Source: Phenylobacterium sp. (GTDB lineage Bacteria; Pseudomonadota; Alphaproteobacteria; Caulobacterales; Caulobacteraceae). From it: a DNA stretch of 64,000 bases. The first letter of the stretch is position 1. Each line of letters begins with the position of its first letter. Shown here in pieces: positions 1-10,000 of this stretch. The stretch is taken from the NCBI RefSeq assembly GCF_004297125.1, contig NZ_SCVD01000028.1, forward strand, positions 186,001 to 250,000, in the 5' to 3' direction. Made by a program: the position numbers and the translations under genes. The notes beneath the pieces are model-generated. The model was not told the origin of the DNA and made no database searches. It saw nothing but the letters and a program-made list of their open reading frames with translations.

Positions 1-1604
1 TGCGGCTTTCCGGCGACTACAACCGCCAGGAACTGGACTGCTGCTATGTGGTCTTCGCCGGTGTCGCACCGACGCTGCGCCCGCCTGCCGCCCGGTTTCC
101 GGCCCTCGCCGCCGGACTGGGCTATGCGCCGCCCAGCCAGGATCCGTTCGACCGCCTGACGGACGCCAACTCGCCCGTACAGGCCAACCAGGAGATCGGC
201 GGCGTCTCGGCGATCGGCGAGATCGACCTCGGCCGAGCGACGCTCACGGCCGTGGCCGCATGGCGCGAGTGGCGCTGGCGCCCCGCCAACGACGGCGACT
301 TCAGCGGACTCACGGTGCTGACCCGCGCCGAGAACGCGAATGACCAGGACCAGCAGTCCTTCGAACTGCGCATCGCGTCAAATGGCGCCGAGCGCTTGGA
401 TTACGTCCTGGGCGTCTACGCCTACCGGACCGAGATTCAATCGAATGCGGCGGCCCAGTTCGGATCGAACGCCACCCATTTTCTGGTCAGTCCCGCCTTG
501 CCCGCTGCTCTGCTGGACGGCTACCTGCAGGAGGTCGACGCCCACGCCGTCACCCGAAGCTACGCCGCCTTCGGCCAAGCCACGTGGCAAGTCGCCGAGC
601 GCCTCAAGCTGACCACCGGCCTGCGCTACACCTACGAAGACAAGGACGCCCGCTATGAGCAGACGGTGTCGGGGGGCCTCGCCACGACCGTGCCGGCGCT
701 CCTCGCCGTCAAACTCGCGACCGCCCGTCCGCAGCGCTATCAAGATGAGGTCTCCGACGGCAATTTCTCGGGCCTGCTGAACCTCGCCTACCAAGCCTCG
801 GACAAGGTCCTGGTCTACGGAAACGCCTCGCGCGGCTACAAGTCGGGCGGCGTCAACCTCAGCGGGCTGCCGAACGACGCCGCCGGCCTGCCGCGGCTGG
901 ACCTCGCGGAGGTCGATCCGGAGCGGGTCACGGCCTTCGAGCTGGGCTTCAAATCGGAGCTTCTGGACGGGCGGCTCACCGCCAACCTGGCCGTGTTCCA
1001 CACCGTCACCCGCGACTATCAGGCCAATGTCGTCGACACATCCGGCGGCACGGTCCTGCGCTATCTCGACAACATTGAGAAGGTGCGCTCGCAGGGGGCG
1101 GAACTAGACCTGCGCATCGCACTGGCCCCGCGACTGAACGGCTACCTCTCCGTCGCCTGGACGGACGCCGAATATGTAGACTACCCCAACGGTCCCTGCC
1201 CGCTCGAACTCACCGGCGGCCCGACCCCGTCGTGCGACTTGAGTGGACGTCCGCTGCCCGGCGTGTCGCGATGGGCGGTGACCTGGGGCGGAGAGTGGAC
1301 GCGGCCCGTCACGCTCGGGGCCCGGTCCGGCGACGTCTATGCCGCGTTCGACGCCGCCTACCGCTCGCGCTATTTCAGCGATGCGGCGGATTCCCGCTAC
1401 ATGGCGGTGGGCGACTACGCGGTGGTCAACGCCCGCCTCGGACTACGCATAGGCGCGACCTGGGACGTGTTCGTCTTCGCCAAGAACCTGTTCGACGAGC
1501 ACTACCTCACCGCCGTCGCGGCGCAGGTCGGCAACGCCGGCGCCCTCTACGCCAACCTCGGCGATCCACGCACCATCGGTCTGACGGTGCGGGTTCGCCG
1601 CTAG
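1..1604 (+). CDS. TonB-dependent receptor, C-terminal part (5' end outside window)
   Basis: This is the 3' part of an outer-membrane TonB-dependent receptor that would import a siderophore, vitamin or other ligand using TonB/ExbBD energy. The reading frame is open from base 3, so the plug domain, TonB box and signal peptide lie upstream of the window and about 533 residues are visible. They look like a 22-strand barrel: alternating polar/aromatic strands such as LKLTTGLRYTYEDKD and FELGFKSELLDGRLTANLAVF, and the RGYKSGGVN turn common in Caulobacter and sphingomonad receptors. The protein ends in LTVRVRR rather than the usual terminal aromatic residue. A serine hydrolase gene starts 12 bp after the stop, so the two are probably co-transcribed. 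The substrate cannot be read from this fragment. The family call is secure. Confidence 0.9.
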   Translation, partial: RLSGDYNRQELDCCYVVFAGVAPTLRPPAARFPALAAGLGYAPPSQDPFDRLTDANSPVQANQEIGGVSAIGEIDLGRATLTAVAAWREWRWRPANDGDFSGLTVLTRAENANDQDQQSFELRIASNGAERLDYVLGVYAYRTEIQSNAAAQFGSNATHFLVSPALPAALLDGYLQEVDAHAVTRSYAAFGQATWQVAERLKLTTGLRYTYEDKDARYEQTVSGGLATTVPALLAVKLATARPQRYQDEVSDGNFSGLLNLAYQASDKVLVYGNASRGYKSGGVNLSGLPNDAAGLPRLDLAEVDPERVTAFELGFKSELLDGRLTANLAVFHTVTRDYQANVVDTSGGTVLRYLDNIEKVRSQGAELDLRIALAPRLNGYLSVAWTDAEYVDYPNGPCPLELTGGPTPSCDLSGRPLPGVSRWAVTWGGEWTRPVTLGARSGDVYAAFDAAYRSRYFSDAADSRYMAVGDYAVVNARLGLRIGATWDVFVFAKNLFDEHYLTAVAAQVGNAGALYANLGDPRTIGLTVRVRR

Positions 1605-1616
1605 GGAGTCTCCGAC

Positions 1617-2666
1617 ATGACGATCCGCACGCTTCCCGCCTGGGGGGTCGGACTTGCGCTGGCCCTGGCAGCGGGCTCGACCGCAGGCGCTGCGACGCCT
1701 CCCCCCGGCCTCCAGCCCGCCCTGGAGCGCGTGGTCGAGGACGGCGCCCCGGGGCTCGTCGCCTTGGTGTTCCGCGACGGCCGGGAGCTATATCGGGCCA
1801 AGGCCGGGGCCTTCGATCCGGACCGACCGATCCCAATCGCCTCGGCGTCGAAATGGATGACGGCGACCCTGGTCTTGACCCTGGTGGACGAAGGCAAGCT
1901 GGACCTGGACGAACCGATCGGCCGCAAGCTGCCGGAACTGAAGGGTGACGTCGCGAAAATCACCCTGCGCCAGCTTCTATCCTTCACTTCCGGCCAAGGC
2001 AGCCTCGCCGCCATGGCTGACCTCAACCAGGACGTCGGCATCTCGCTGGAGACCAGCGCCCTTCAGATCGCCGCGCGCCCGCTGGAAGATCCGCCCGGCG
2101 CCGCCTTCAAGTACGGCAGCGGAGCCATGCAGTTGGCCGGCCTCCTGGCGGAACGCGTATCTGGACAATCCTGGGCCGCCCTCTTCGAAGCCCGCATCGC
2201 CCACCCTCTCGGCATGGCCCATACCTGGTGGGGCAATCCGCTGAAGCCGGACGCGGCGCGCGCGAGCATCCGCAACCCCAACCTCCAGGCCGGCGTCTAC
2301 ACGACGGCCGACGACTACGCCCGCTTCCTGCACATGCTCGCGGCCGGCGGCGCGTACACAGGTGGACGCATCCTCTCCCCAGAGGCGTTCAAGGCGATGG
2401 AAACCGCCCAGACCCTGAAGATCCCGCGCGCGTTCATGCCGCCCGGCATGGCGCCCACGGCCCACTACGCCATCGGGAACTGGTGCGAATCCGTCGGCCC
2501 CGATGGCCAGTGCGTGATGGCCTCGAGCCCTGGCGCCTTCGGCGTCTACCCCTGGATCGACCGCGCCAGCGGCCTCTACGGCCTGTTCTTTCTGCAGTAT
2601 CGACTGGGTCCCGTCGCCGACGACATCCGTAAGGCCCGTGAGGTGATCCTGCACGCGCAGCCCTGA
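1617..2666 (+). CDS. Exported serine hydrolase, class C beta-lactamase / penicillin-binding-protein-like
   Basis: A 349-residue serine hydrolase of the beta-lactamase class C / esterase (Pfam Beta-lactamase) family. An N-terminal signal peptide of about 25 residues (hydrophobic stretch after MTIRTLPAW, ending near AGA) sends it to the periplasm. The catalytic SxxK motif is S76-A-S-K79. The usual YxN position is Y166-G-S, which departs from the YSN/YAN of true beta-lactamases and fits an esterase or D-amino-acid peptidase better than antibiotic hydrolysis. The KTG-like third motif is not obvious; an HYAIG segment lies in the expected region. The gene starts 12 bp after the TonB-dependent receptor, so the pair may import and process the same ligand, which is inference. 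The family is secure and the substrate unknown. Confidence 0.85.
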   Translation: MTIRTLPAWGVGLALALAAGSTAGAATPPPGLQPALERVVEDGAPGLVALVFRDGRELYRAKAGAFDPDRPIPIASASKWMTATLVLTLVDEGKLDLDEPIGRKLPELKGDVAKITLRQLLSFTSGQGSLAAMADLNQDVGISLETSALQIAARPLEDPPGAAFKYGSGAMQLAGLLAERVSGQSWAALFEARIAHPLGMAHTWWGNPLKPDAARASIRNPNLQAGVYTTADDYARFLHMLAAGGAYTGGRILSPEAFKAMETAQTLKIPRAFMPPGMAPTAHYAIGNWCESVGPDGQCVMASSPGAFGVYPWIDRASGLYGLFFLQYRLGPVADDIRKAREVILHAQP

Positions 2667-2683
2667 CACGCTGGCGGCTTGGC

Positions 2684-2751
2684 AATTCAGGTACAGGTTG
2701 ACGTGTCCCCATCCCCACGAGCGAGGGTGCGGGATAACCTGCCCCCGAATT
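2684..2751. repeat. 68-bp palindromic repeat, copy 1 (REPIN-like)
   Basis: First of three near-identical 68-bp copies. The ends are 16-bp imperfect inverted repeats (AATTCAGGTACAGGTT and AACCTGCCCCCGAATT), and the core holds a second, nested inverted pair (ATCCCCAC / GTGCGGGAT). It lies between the serine hydrolase and the TonB-like gene and carries two substitutions relative to copies 2 and 3. The architecture resembles REP/REPIN elements mobilised by Y1 (RAYT) transposases. No such transposase is in the window. Confidence 0.85.
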
Positions 2752-2794
2752 CCAGCCCCGAGCCTCCGCACGCGCGAGGCGGCGCCGAGCCGTT

Positions 2795-3181
2795 CTAGTC
2801 CGGCCAACCCCACCGGATCGGAACCCGCAACGTGCCGCCGACGGTGGACTGCCCGTCCGGCAGCGTCGTAACGAACTGAAACCGCGACATGAGGCGGAGC
2901 GCAGACTTGCCGAACGCCCGGTTCACCGGCGTCTCGTCGACGACGGCGCATTGCTCCAAGGTCCCATCGACGGCGATCCGGCACTCGATCACGACGCTCT
3001 GAGGCCGAGCGCGGATATACACCGGCAACCCCTCGCCGAAGCGCTCCAACTGGCGCGGCGTCGGCGTCCGGACCCAGAGCGGCCCCGTCGGCGGGACGGT
3101 CATCGGCGCCACGGCGGGCGCTGCAACCGCCGGAGCCACGTCAGCCGCCTGCAAAGCGAACGCCATCACGATCCCCACCAC
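2795..3181 (-). CDS. TonB C-terminal-domain protein (energy-transducer-like)
   Basis: A small exported or membrane-anchored protein of about 128 residues whose C-terminal two thirds resemble the TonB C-terminal domain. It shows the YIRARPQSVVIECRIAVDG core, a following Cys in LEQCAVVDETP, the alanine-rich helix NRAFGKSALRLM and a final beta strand. The N-terminus VVGIVMAFALQAA followed by an Ala/Pro-rich stretch is a signal peptide or anchor, but the long Pro/Lys periplasm-spanning linker of classical TonB is very short. The chosen start is a GTG preceded by a GGGGGCGG stretch; a TTG 30 bp further upstream (base 3211) is also open. It is convergent with the receptor/hydrolase pair. It may serve that receptor or be a free TonB-like periplasmic protein. 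Confidence 0.7.
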   Translation of the reverse strand: MVGIVMAFALQAADVAPAVAAPAVAPMTVPPTGPLWVRTPTPRQLERFGEGLPVYIRARPQSVVIECRIAVDGTLEQCAVVDETPVNRAFGKSALRLMSRFQFVTTLPDGQSTVGGTLRVPIRWGWPD

Positions 3182-3268
3182 GCCACCGCCCCCAAAGCTT
3201 GGCCGCGACAATGGGCTGGCCCACCAAGGCTCCGCAAGACCCGGGCGCGCCGCCTGGGCGAGGGCGTC

Positions 3269-3310
3269 CTTCAGGACGCCACCCCACCCTGAAGGCCACG
3301 GTCAGCCCCA
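3269..3310. repeat. Small palindromic repeat, copy 1 (CCTTCAGG arms)
   Basis: About 42 bp almost identical to bases 3920-3960. The core is an 8-bp perfect inverted repeat, CCTTCAGG at 3269-3276 and CCTGAAGG at 3289-3296, around a 12-bp C-rich loop, followed by a shared tail ending in CAGCCCC. The two copies bracket the orphan 131-aa gene and 68-bp repeat copy 2. Confidence 0.75.
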
Positions 3311-3337
3311 GCGGAAGGGCTCAATTCAGGGACGCTC

Positions 3338-3405
3338 AATTCAGGGACAGGTTGACGTGTCCCCATCCCCACGAGCGAGGGTGCGGGATAACCTGTCCCC
3401 GAATT
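3338..3405. repeat. 68-bp palindromic repeat, copy 2 (REPIN-like)
   Basis: Same element as 2684-2751 and 6581-6648, with arms AATTCAGGGACAGGTT and AACCTGTCCCCGAATT (one mismatch when folded). The first bases of the left arm are tandemly repeated just upstream (AATTCAGGGAC at 3323-3333), as if the end had been duplicated or the element had inserted next to a partial copy. It ends 87 bp before the orphan gene at 3493. Confidence 0.85.
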
Positions 3406-3492
3406 CTTCGACATACCCCGGCACACCGCTCCCCAGGAGGACGCGTAAAGCACAGGTTGGCGACCAGACCCCCGCCGCCCTACGGTCGGCGC

Positions 3493-3888
3493 ATGAAGTT
3501 TGGCGAGCTCAAATCCGTGGGACACAACATCGCCGACTCGCTTGCCAGCGGGATCGGGCTGATGCTCGGGCACGATCTCTCGGACATCTTCGGAGAGGCC
3601 GCGAACAGCGCCGACGGCTTTATCGTCGTGGATTTCCTGACCGGAGCCACGACCGGCGCCGAGCCCTCGCCGGACCTGGCCCGGACGGTCCGCGAGTACG
3701 CGAAGGCCCTTCACGGTCTTTGCGAGCGCCACGGCTCGTCGGCGTTCGCCGCGCTGACGGCGCGCTACGACGTCGATCGGGTCTACGGACGGCAATTCAC
3801 GGTCACGGTCGAGGACCGCAGCGGCAGGATCTCCGTGGACCGATACCTGGGCGTGCCGGGTCGAAAGCTTCCAGCCCACAGGCGCTAG
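3493..3888 (+). CDS. Hypothetical protein (131 aa), family not recognised
   Basis: A 131-residue soluble protein starting MKFGELKSVGHNIADSLASG. It has no signal peptide or membrane segment. It looks alpha/beta: an N-terminal amphipathic helix, a strand-like ADGFIVVDFLTG, a helical DLARTVREYAKALHGLCERHG, and a C-terminal beta hairpin (QFTVTVEDRSGRISVDRYLGV). The ATG at 3493 was preferred to upstream in-frame starts because residues before it are low-complexity and overlap the 68-bp repeat. The gene stands alone, bracketed by small palindromic repeats (3269-3310 and 3920-3960). I do not recognise the family and offer no function. Composition matches a real gene of this genome. Confidence 0.55.
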   Translation: MKFGELKSVGHNIADSLASGIGLMLGHDLSDIFGEAANSADGFIVVDFLTGATTGAEPSPDLARTVREYAKALHGLCERHGSSAFAALTARYDVDRVYGRQFTVTVEDRSGRISVDRYLGVPGRKLPAHRR

Positions 3889-3919
3889 CCCCGCCAGCGT
3901 CGCTCATTCGCATCGGCGA

Positions 3920-3960
3920 CCTTCAGGACGCCACCCCTACCTGAAGGCCATGCCAGCCCC
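3920..3960. repeat. Small palindromic repeat, copy 2 (CCTTCAGG arms)
   Basis: Second copy of the repeat at 3269-3310: CCTTCAGG at 3920-3927 and CCTGAAGG at 3940-3947, then the same CAGCCCC-ending tail. It lies 31 bp after the stop of the orphan gene, in the same orientation as copy 1, and could act as a hairpin terminator. The near-identity of the two copies suggests a dispersed element or a flanking duplication. Confidence 0.75.
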
Positions 3961-4078
3961 TGCCAGCCTGTGGAGCTTGGTCAAGGATCGGCCCCCGGCC
4001 GACCGCCCCGCGGCGGCGCACCAGCGCCGTCCTTGAGGAAGCGGAAGAGGCTGGCAGACTGCGGAGGCGGCAACCGGC

Positions 4079-6481
4079 TTATTCGGGCAGGAAGCCAAGT
4101 GAATAAACCATCGGGCGGAGCTTCTCTGACAGCGCCGAATAGGCCGCCTTCATTGGCTCGAAATCGGTCAACTCAGTGTCACTGTACGCCTCAAGCGCAC
4201 GACGTACCTGATACCAGCCCGCATCTGGGCGGCCGAGCTTGAACTCGTCTCTGATCTTGCGTGGGAATTGCGTCCCGTGAAACCGGCGAAACAGCGTGCG
4301 TCCCTCGTGGAGAACAGCCTTCGCCTCGGGCGAGAACGTCATGCCCGCCATATGGTGGGCCATGAAATCGGATTCGAACCGTCCACTGGCCCCCACCTCG
4401 ACTTCGGTGAAGGGGATGAAGTGATTGACCAGCGACCAGTCGCGCCCGTTCCAGCGTAGCCCGTCGGCTCCAGCGGCCAGGTTGCTGCCGTTGAATAGCA
4501 TCCAGATGAGGCAGTCGGACTTGAACTCATCGCTCAGCGGTTGCGACGGCTGGAGGAACTGATCGCGGTCGTTGAGCCAAGTCGGCTTGATGAGCCGGCG
4601 AACGGTGAAAACAATGGCGGCTTGCCAGAGGTTTTGCCTGGTGACGAAGAAGGCCCCGGCGCTATTGTACCCAGAGGACAGAAGCGCGGTCGCGTTGGCA
4701 GCGTTCTGAAAGTCATTGCCCTTGCAGATCATGCTGCCGATTGCGCCGTCCGCCCAGTATCGGCCCCGCACATCATTTGTCCGGCGGGTCGGCGTCAGCG
4801 CGTTGTTGAGCGGCAGTGCTGGCTGACGGTTCGACCGGGGTCGCGTAATCCATTCAGCTAGTGGCGGGCGCGGCAGTTCACGATAGAATGCCTTTTCAGC
4901 GATGACATCGCCCGCACGATTTAGAGCGATCGTGTCTATGCGCTGCGCGGGCGAATTCTTCGCCAAGTCCCAGATAAGGAACCCGATGGGGAAATCGCCT
5001 TTCAAGCCGTCGAATACCCGACTGTGGACTACGAACCCGTCAAGATACTTTGCCGTCCAGCGACGCCGGAATTCTTCGAAGTTTGGCGCGTTGACATATT
5101 TAAGCTTGCTAAACATCGCTATCTTCGATGAAGGCAGCTCAAGCATAATCCGGTAAAGGAACTGAACGAACAACTCGCGTGACGCGTATCCTAACCCGGT
5201 CATGCTGTGACTGATCCGGGTGCTCGCAACTCCTTTCTTTAGAGAGGCGTTACTTCCCGCCTCCATTCTATTTTCGACATTCATCGCCTCTGCATACGGC
5301 GGGTTGATTAGAATTAGGATCGGCTTCGCATCCTTGATTCCGGCGTTCGCGTCAGCGATCGCCTTGCGCAGCGCGGGCGGCAACTTGTTCGACCGATCGT
5401 AGTCGATCTCGCCGAAATCAGTTATATCGTCGTTTAGATAGTCGTACTGAAAGATCTCTGCACCCGAGAATGCAGTATTCGACTTCATGATGGTCACATC
5501 GGCCTGGTCAAGGGTCGACATATACACGTTTCTCAGATTGCTGTGCTTGGCCTCCAGATTGCCGACCCCCGCGCACATGTCCCAAACAATGTAGCGGTTC
5601 TGCCAGTTGCTCCCCAGCGTCGCCTTTAGCTCGTCATAGGCTTTGTCGACGATGTGCAGCGGGGTGTAGTAGGCACCCTTGAATTTTTGCTCATCGATCG
5701 GGAGCAGGCTGTCACGCCGTTCGAGCAAATAGTGGCGATACTCCGCCTCGGGCGGGCGGTGATAGATCGCCCAGAAGTTCCGGTAGCCGCGTTGACTGGC
5801 CAGCTCATATTGTTGGCCATTCAAGAGAAACACGGGCTTCTCGCCGCTGAACAAGAGCCGCGCGGGCAGGTTTGTCATCGCCTCGTTGTGGCCGTCATGC
5901 ATGATGTCGGCGAAGAACAGCACGGCATAGTCCGTGGGATTGACCATGCCGAGTTCGCTCCCGACCATCTCTACCCAACGATCGAAGACTTGGCGCAGAT
6001 TGTCCGGCGTGATCGGAGTGCGGATGATCCGCCGCTCGCGGATTGCATCCTTGACCGCGTTAATGAAGGCCGCTTCGTCGTGGGCGATCTCATATTCTAC
6101 GATGTGAGTCTGCACATACGGAGCGATCTGCGCGGCGAGTTGGCGCCCGGCCCCCGATCCTGACTTCGGCCAAACGATGCTCTTGTCATCAAGCAGCGGC
6201 AGTGCGCGTTCGGTTGGCACGATCGCGGCCTTTTCGCGATCAATCACAGCCAGAAAAGCCGGGATGGCCTCGCCACGCTTCTTGGCGGCGCGCACGTAAA
6301 CGAGCAGCTGTCCGAACATCACAATCGGCGACGTTGGCGCGTCCTTCGCCTCAAACCAAACCTCCTCGGTTTGGATGTCGACCAATCCCTTGAAGTAGGA
6401 TTTGAGGCCTAGCGCCTTGATATAGGCGTCCTTAACATCCTCTTCTGTCCGGGTGCGCGCCAAGTCGTTTGCGAGGCTCAT
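4079..6481 (-). CDS. Type IIG restriction-modification enzyme (fused PD-(D/E)xK nuclease and N6-adenine methyltransferase)
   Basis: A single 800-residue polypeptide combining DNA cleavage and DNA adenine methylation. The N-terminal domain carries D35 and an E44-A-K46 motif in VDIQTEEVWFEAKDAP, the PD-(D/E)xK nuclease pattern. The methyltransferase part shows KGAYYTP (about 268-274, motif X), DMCAGVGN (about 301-308, AdoMet-binding motif I) and INPPY with NPPY at 393-396 (catalytic motif IV of amino-methyltransferases). The C-terminal 350 residues are the expected target-recognition region. The start was placed at the internal ATG (MSLANDLART) because GAAAGG lies about 10 nt upstream; an in-frame extension to 6580 is less likely. 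GC content is visibly lower than in neighbouring genes. No partner R, M or S gene is present. A methyltransferase-only role is possible if the nuclease is inactive. Confidence 0.78.
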   Translation of the reverse strand: MSLANDLARTRTEEDVKDAYIKALGLKSYFKGLVDIQTEEVWFEAKDAPTSPIVMFGQLLVYVRAAKKRGEAIPAFLAVIDREKAAIVPTERALPLLDDKSIVWPKSGSGAGRQLAAQIAPYVQTHIVEYEIAHDEAAFINAVKDAIRERRIIRTPITPDNLRQVFDRWVEMVGSELGMVNPTDYAVLFFADIMHDGHNEAMTNLPARLLFSGEKPVFLLNGQQYELASQRGYRNFWAIYHRPPEAEYRHYLLERRDSLLPIDEQKFKGAYYTPLHIVDKAYDELKATLGSNWQNRYIVWDMCAGVGNLEAKHSNLRNVYMSTLDQADVTIMKSNTAFSGAEIFQYDYLNDDITDFGEIDYDRSNKLPPALRKAIADANAGIKDAKPILILINPPYAEAMNVENRMEAGSNASLKKGVASTRISHSMTGLGYASRELFVQFLYRIMLELPSSKIAMFSKLKYVNAPNFEEFRRRWTAKYLDGFVVHSRVFDGLKGDFPIGFLIWDLAKNSPAQRIDTIALNRAGDVIAEKAFYRELPRPPLAEWITRPRSNRQPALPLNNALTPTRRTNDVRGRYWADGAIGSMICKGNDFQNAANATALLSSGYNSAGAFFVTRQNLWQAAIVFTVRRLIKPTWLNDRDQFLQPSQPLSDEFKSDCLIWMLFNGSNLAAGADGLRWNGRDWSLVNHFIPFTEVEVGASGRFESDFMAHHMAGMTFSPEAKAVLHEGRTLFRRFHGTQFPRKIRDEFKLGRPDAGWYQVRRALEAYSDTELTDFEPMKAAYSALSEKLRPMVYSLGFLPE

Positions 6482-6580
6482 CAGACAGGTACCTTTCGGT
6501 GGGCGCGTACTGTAGTGTAGCTTCCACTTAGAGTGGATCGCTCCACGTGCGCAATAATCAGTGTGGATGGGCGTAGCCAC

Positions 6581-6648
6581 AATTCAGGGACAGGTTGACG
6601 TGTCCCCATCCCCACGAGCGAGGGTGCGGGATAACCTGTCCCCGAATT
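6581..6648. repeat. 68-bp palindromic repeat, copy 3 (REPIN-like)
   Basis: By eye identical over its length to copy 2 (3338-3405). It begins about 100 bp upstream of the restriction-modification start codon and lies in the same orientation as the other copies. Copies 2 and 3 therefore bracket a 3.2-kb segment with the orphan gene and the low-GC restriction-modification gene. Confidence 0.85.
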
Positions 6649-6674
6649 CTCGCAGCCCGTCGGCGCCAAGAGGA

Positions 6675-6768
6675 TTGAACACGAACCACAGCAGCGCGCC
6701 GGGACGGGCCAACCCGCCGATCAGGCTCTGACTGTTCGTGTGGTTCGTGTGGTTCGTGGTTCGTGGTC
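6675..6768. repeat. Hairpin element A with GAACCAC-type arms
   Basis: The left arm TGAACACGAACCACA (from 6675) pairs with a right arm at 6733-6766 made of tandem TTCGTGTGG / TTCGTGG units; CACGAACCACA pairs perfectly. Related hairpins lie at 40205-40299 and 42674-42758. The right arms of A and B are followed by an A-run and a GCCTCCGGCG sequence. Function is unknown; intergenic placement between opposing or adjacent 3' ends suggests a mobile or RNA-level hairpin. Confidence 0.6.
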
Positions 6769-6871
6769 GAAAAAGACAGCGCCTCCGGCGCGCAGTGAGC
6801 GGGAGATCGGAGCGCGAGCCCTCAGCCACCCCACAGCGTGGGCCAACTCGTCACGCCAGGGCGACCGCCCC

Positions 6872-9535
<2,664 letters not shown>

Positions 9536-10000
9536 TCAGCTCACGAACTTTATGGATCGGATCAACAGATAGACGGCGCCGGTCCCGGACGGGGCCCGAT
9601 AGGCGCCTTCGGCCTCCAGCACACGGGCCGAGATGGCGGCGAGCATCCAGCCCAGGCCAGGCAGGTCGTCGCTGGTGAGCACGTCGACCGCCAGTTCCTC
9701 GACGCCTTTCTCCACGCCGAAGGTTCGCACCTGGCGCATGGCGTCGGTGCTCTGGGGCGGCCAGTTGGCGTTGGCCCAGCCCCACATCCAGTCGTGCTCG
9801 CCGATCGTGCCGATCACCTGGATATCGGCCACGACCCGCGGGCCCTGCTCGTCCGAGAAGGTCAGGGTGCAGGCCTCGGCGTCGTAGTCGTAGCGAGCCC
9901 AGGCCGCGAGGCGATAGTCGGCCTGCATCCGCTCTTGCTTGGCTGTGAAGGCGGTGAAGGCGTCCTCACACCAGGCGTCGTACCAGTCGGGAGCTTTCAC
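9536..10000 (-). CDS. DUF6882-like protein coupled inside the split metH operon
   Basis: A 154-residue cytoplasmic protein of unknown function. It has an N-terminal helix with DWYDAWCEDAFTAFTAKQERM, a beta-rich centre (ARYDYDAEACTLTF, VVADIQVIGTI, DWMWGWANANW), a helix with MRQVRTFGVEKGVEELAV and the C-terminal EGAYRAPSGTGAVYLLI strand. From memory this pattern (WxWAN followed by a late EGAYRAP) fits Pfam DUF6882; I could not check. The GTG start at 10000 overlaps the stop of the homocysteine-methyltransferase half by 4 bp (GTGA), and its stop abuts the start of the cobalamin half, so it sits between two subunits of one enzyme. A role in assembly or activity of that enzyme is a reasonable but untested inference. 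Confidence 0.8.
   Translation of the reverse strand: MKAPDWYDAWCEDAFTAFTAKQERMQADYRLAAWARYDYDAEACTLTFSDEQGPRVVADIQVIGTIGEHDWMWGWANANWPPQSTDAMRQVRTFGVEKGVEELAVDVLTSDDLPGLGWMLAAISARVLEAEGAYRAPSGTGAVYLLIRSIKFVS

Larger units (their letters stand above)
6482..6871. other. 390-bp gene-free stretch holding two palindromic elements
   Basis: Between the restriction-modification gene and the 3' end of metH. It contains the probable promoter of the restriction gene (about the first 100 bp, AT-richer than the surroundings), 68-bp repeat copy 3 (6581-6648) and a hairpin with GAACCAC-type arms (6675-6768). The remaining 100 bp, 6769-6871, show nothing recognisable. Confidence 0.7.
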
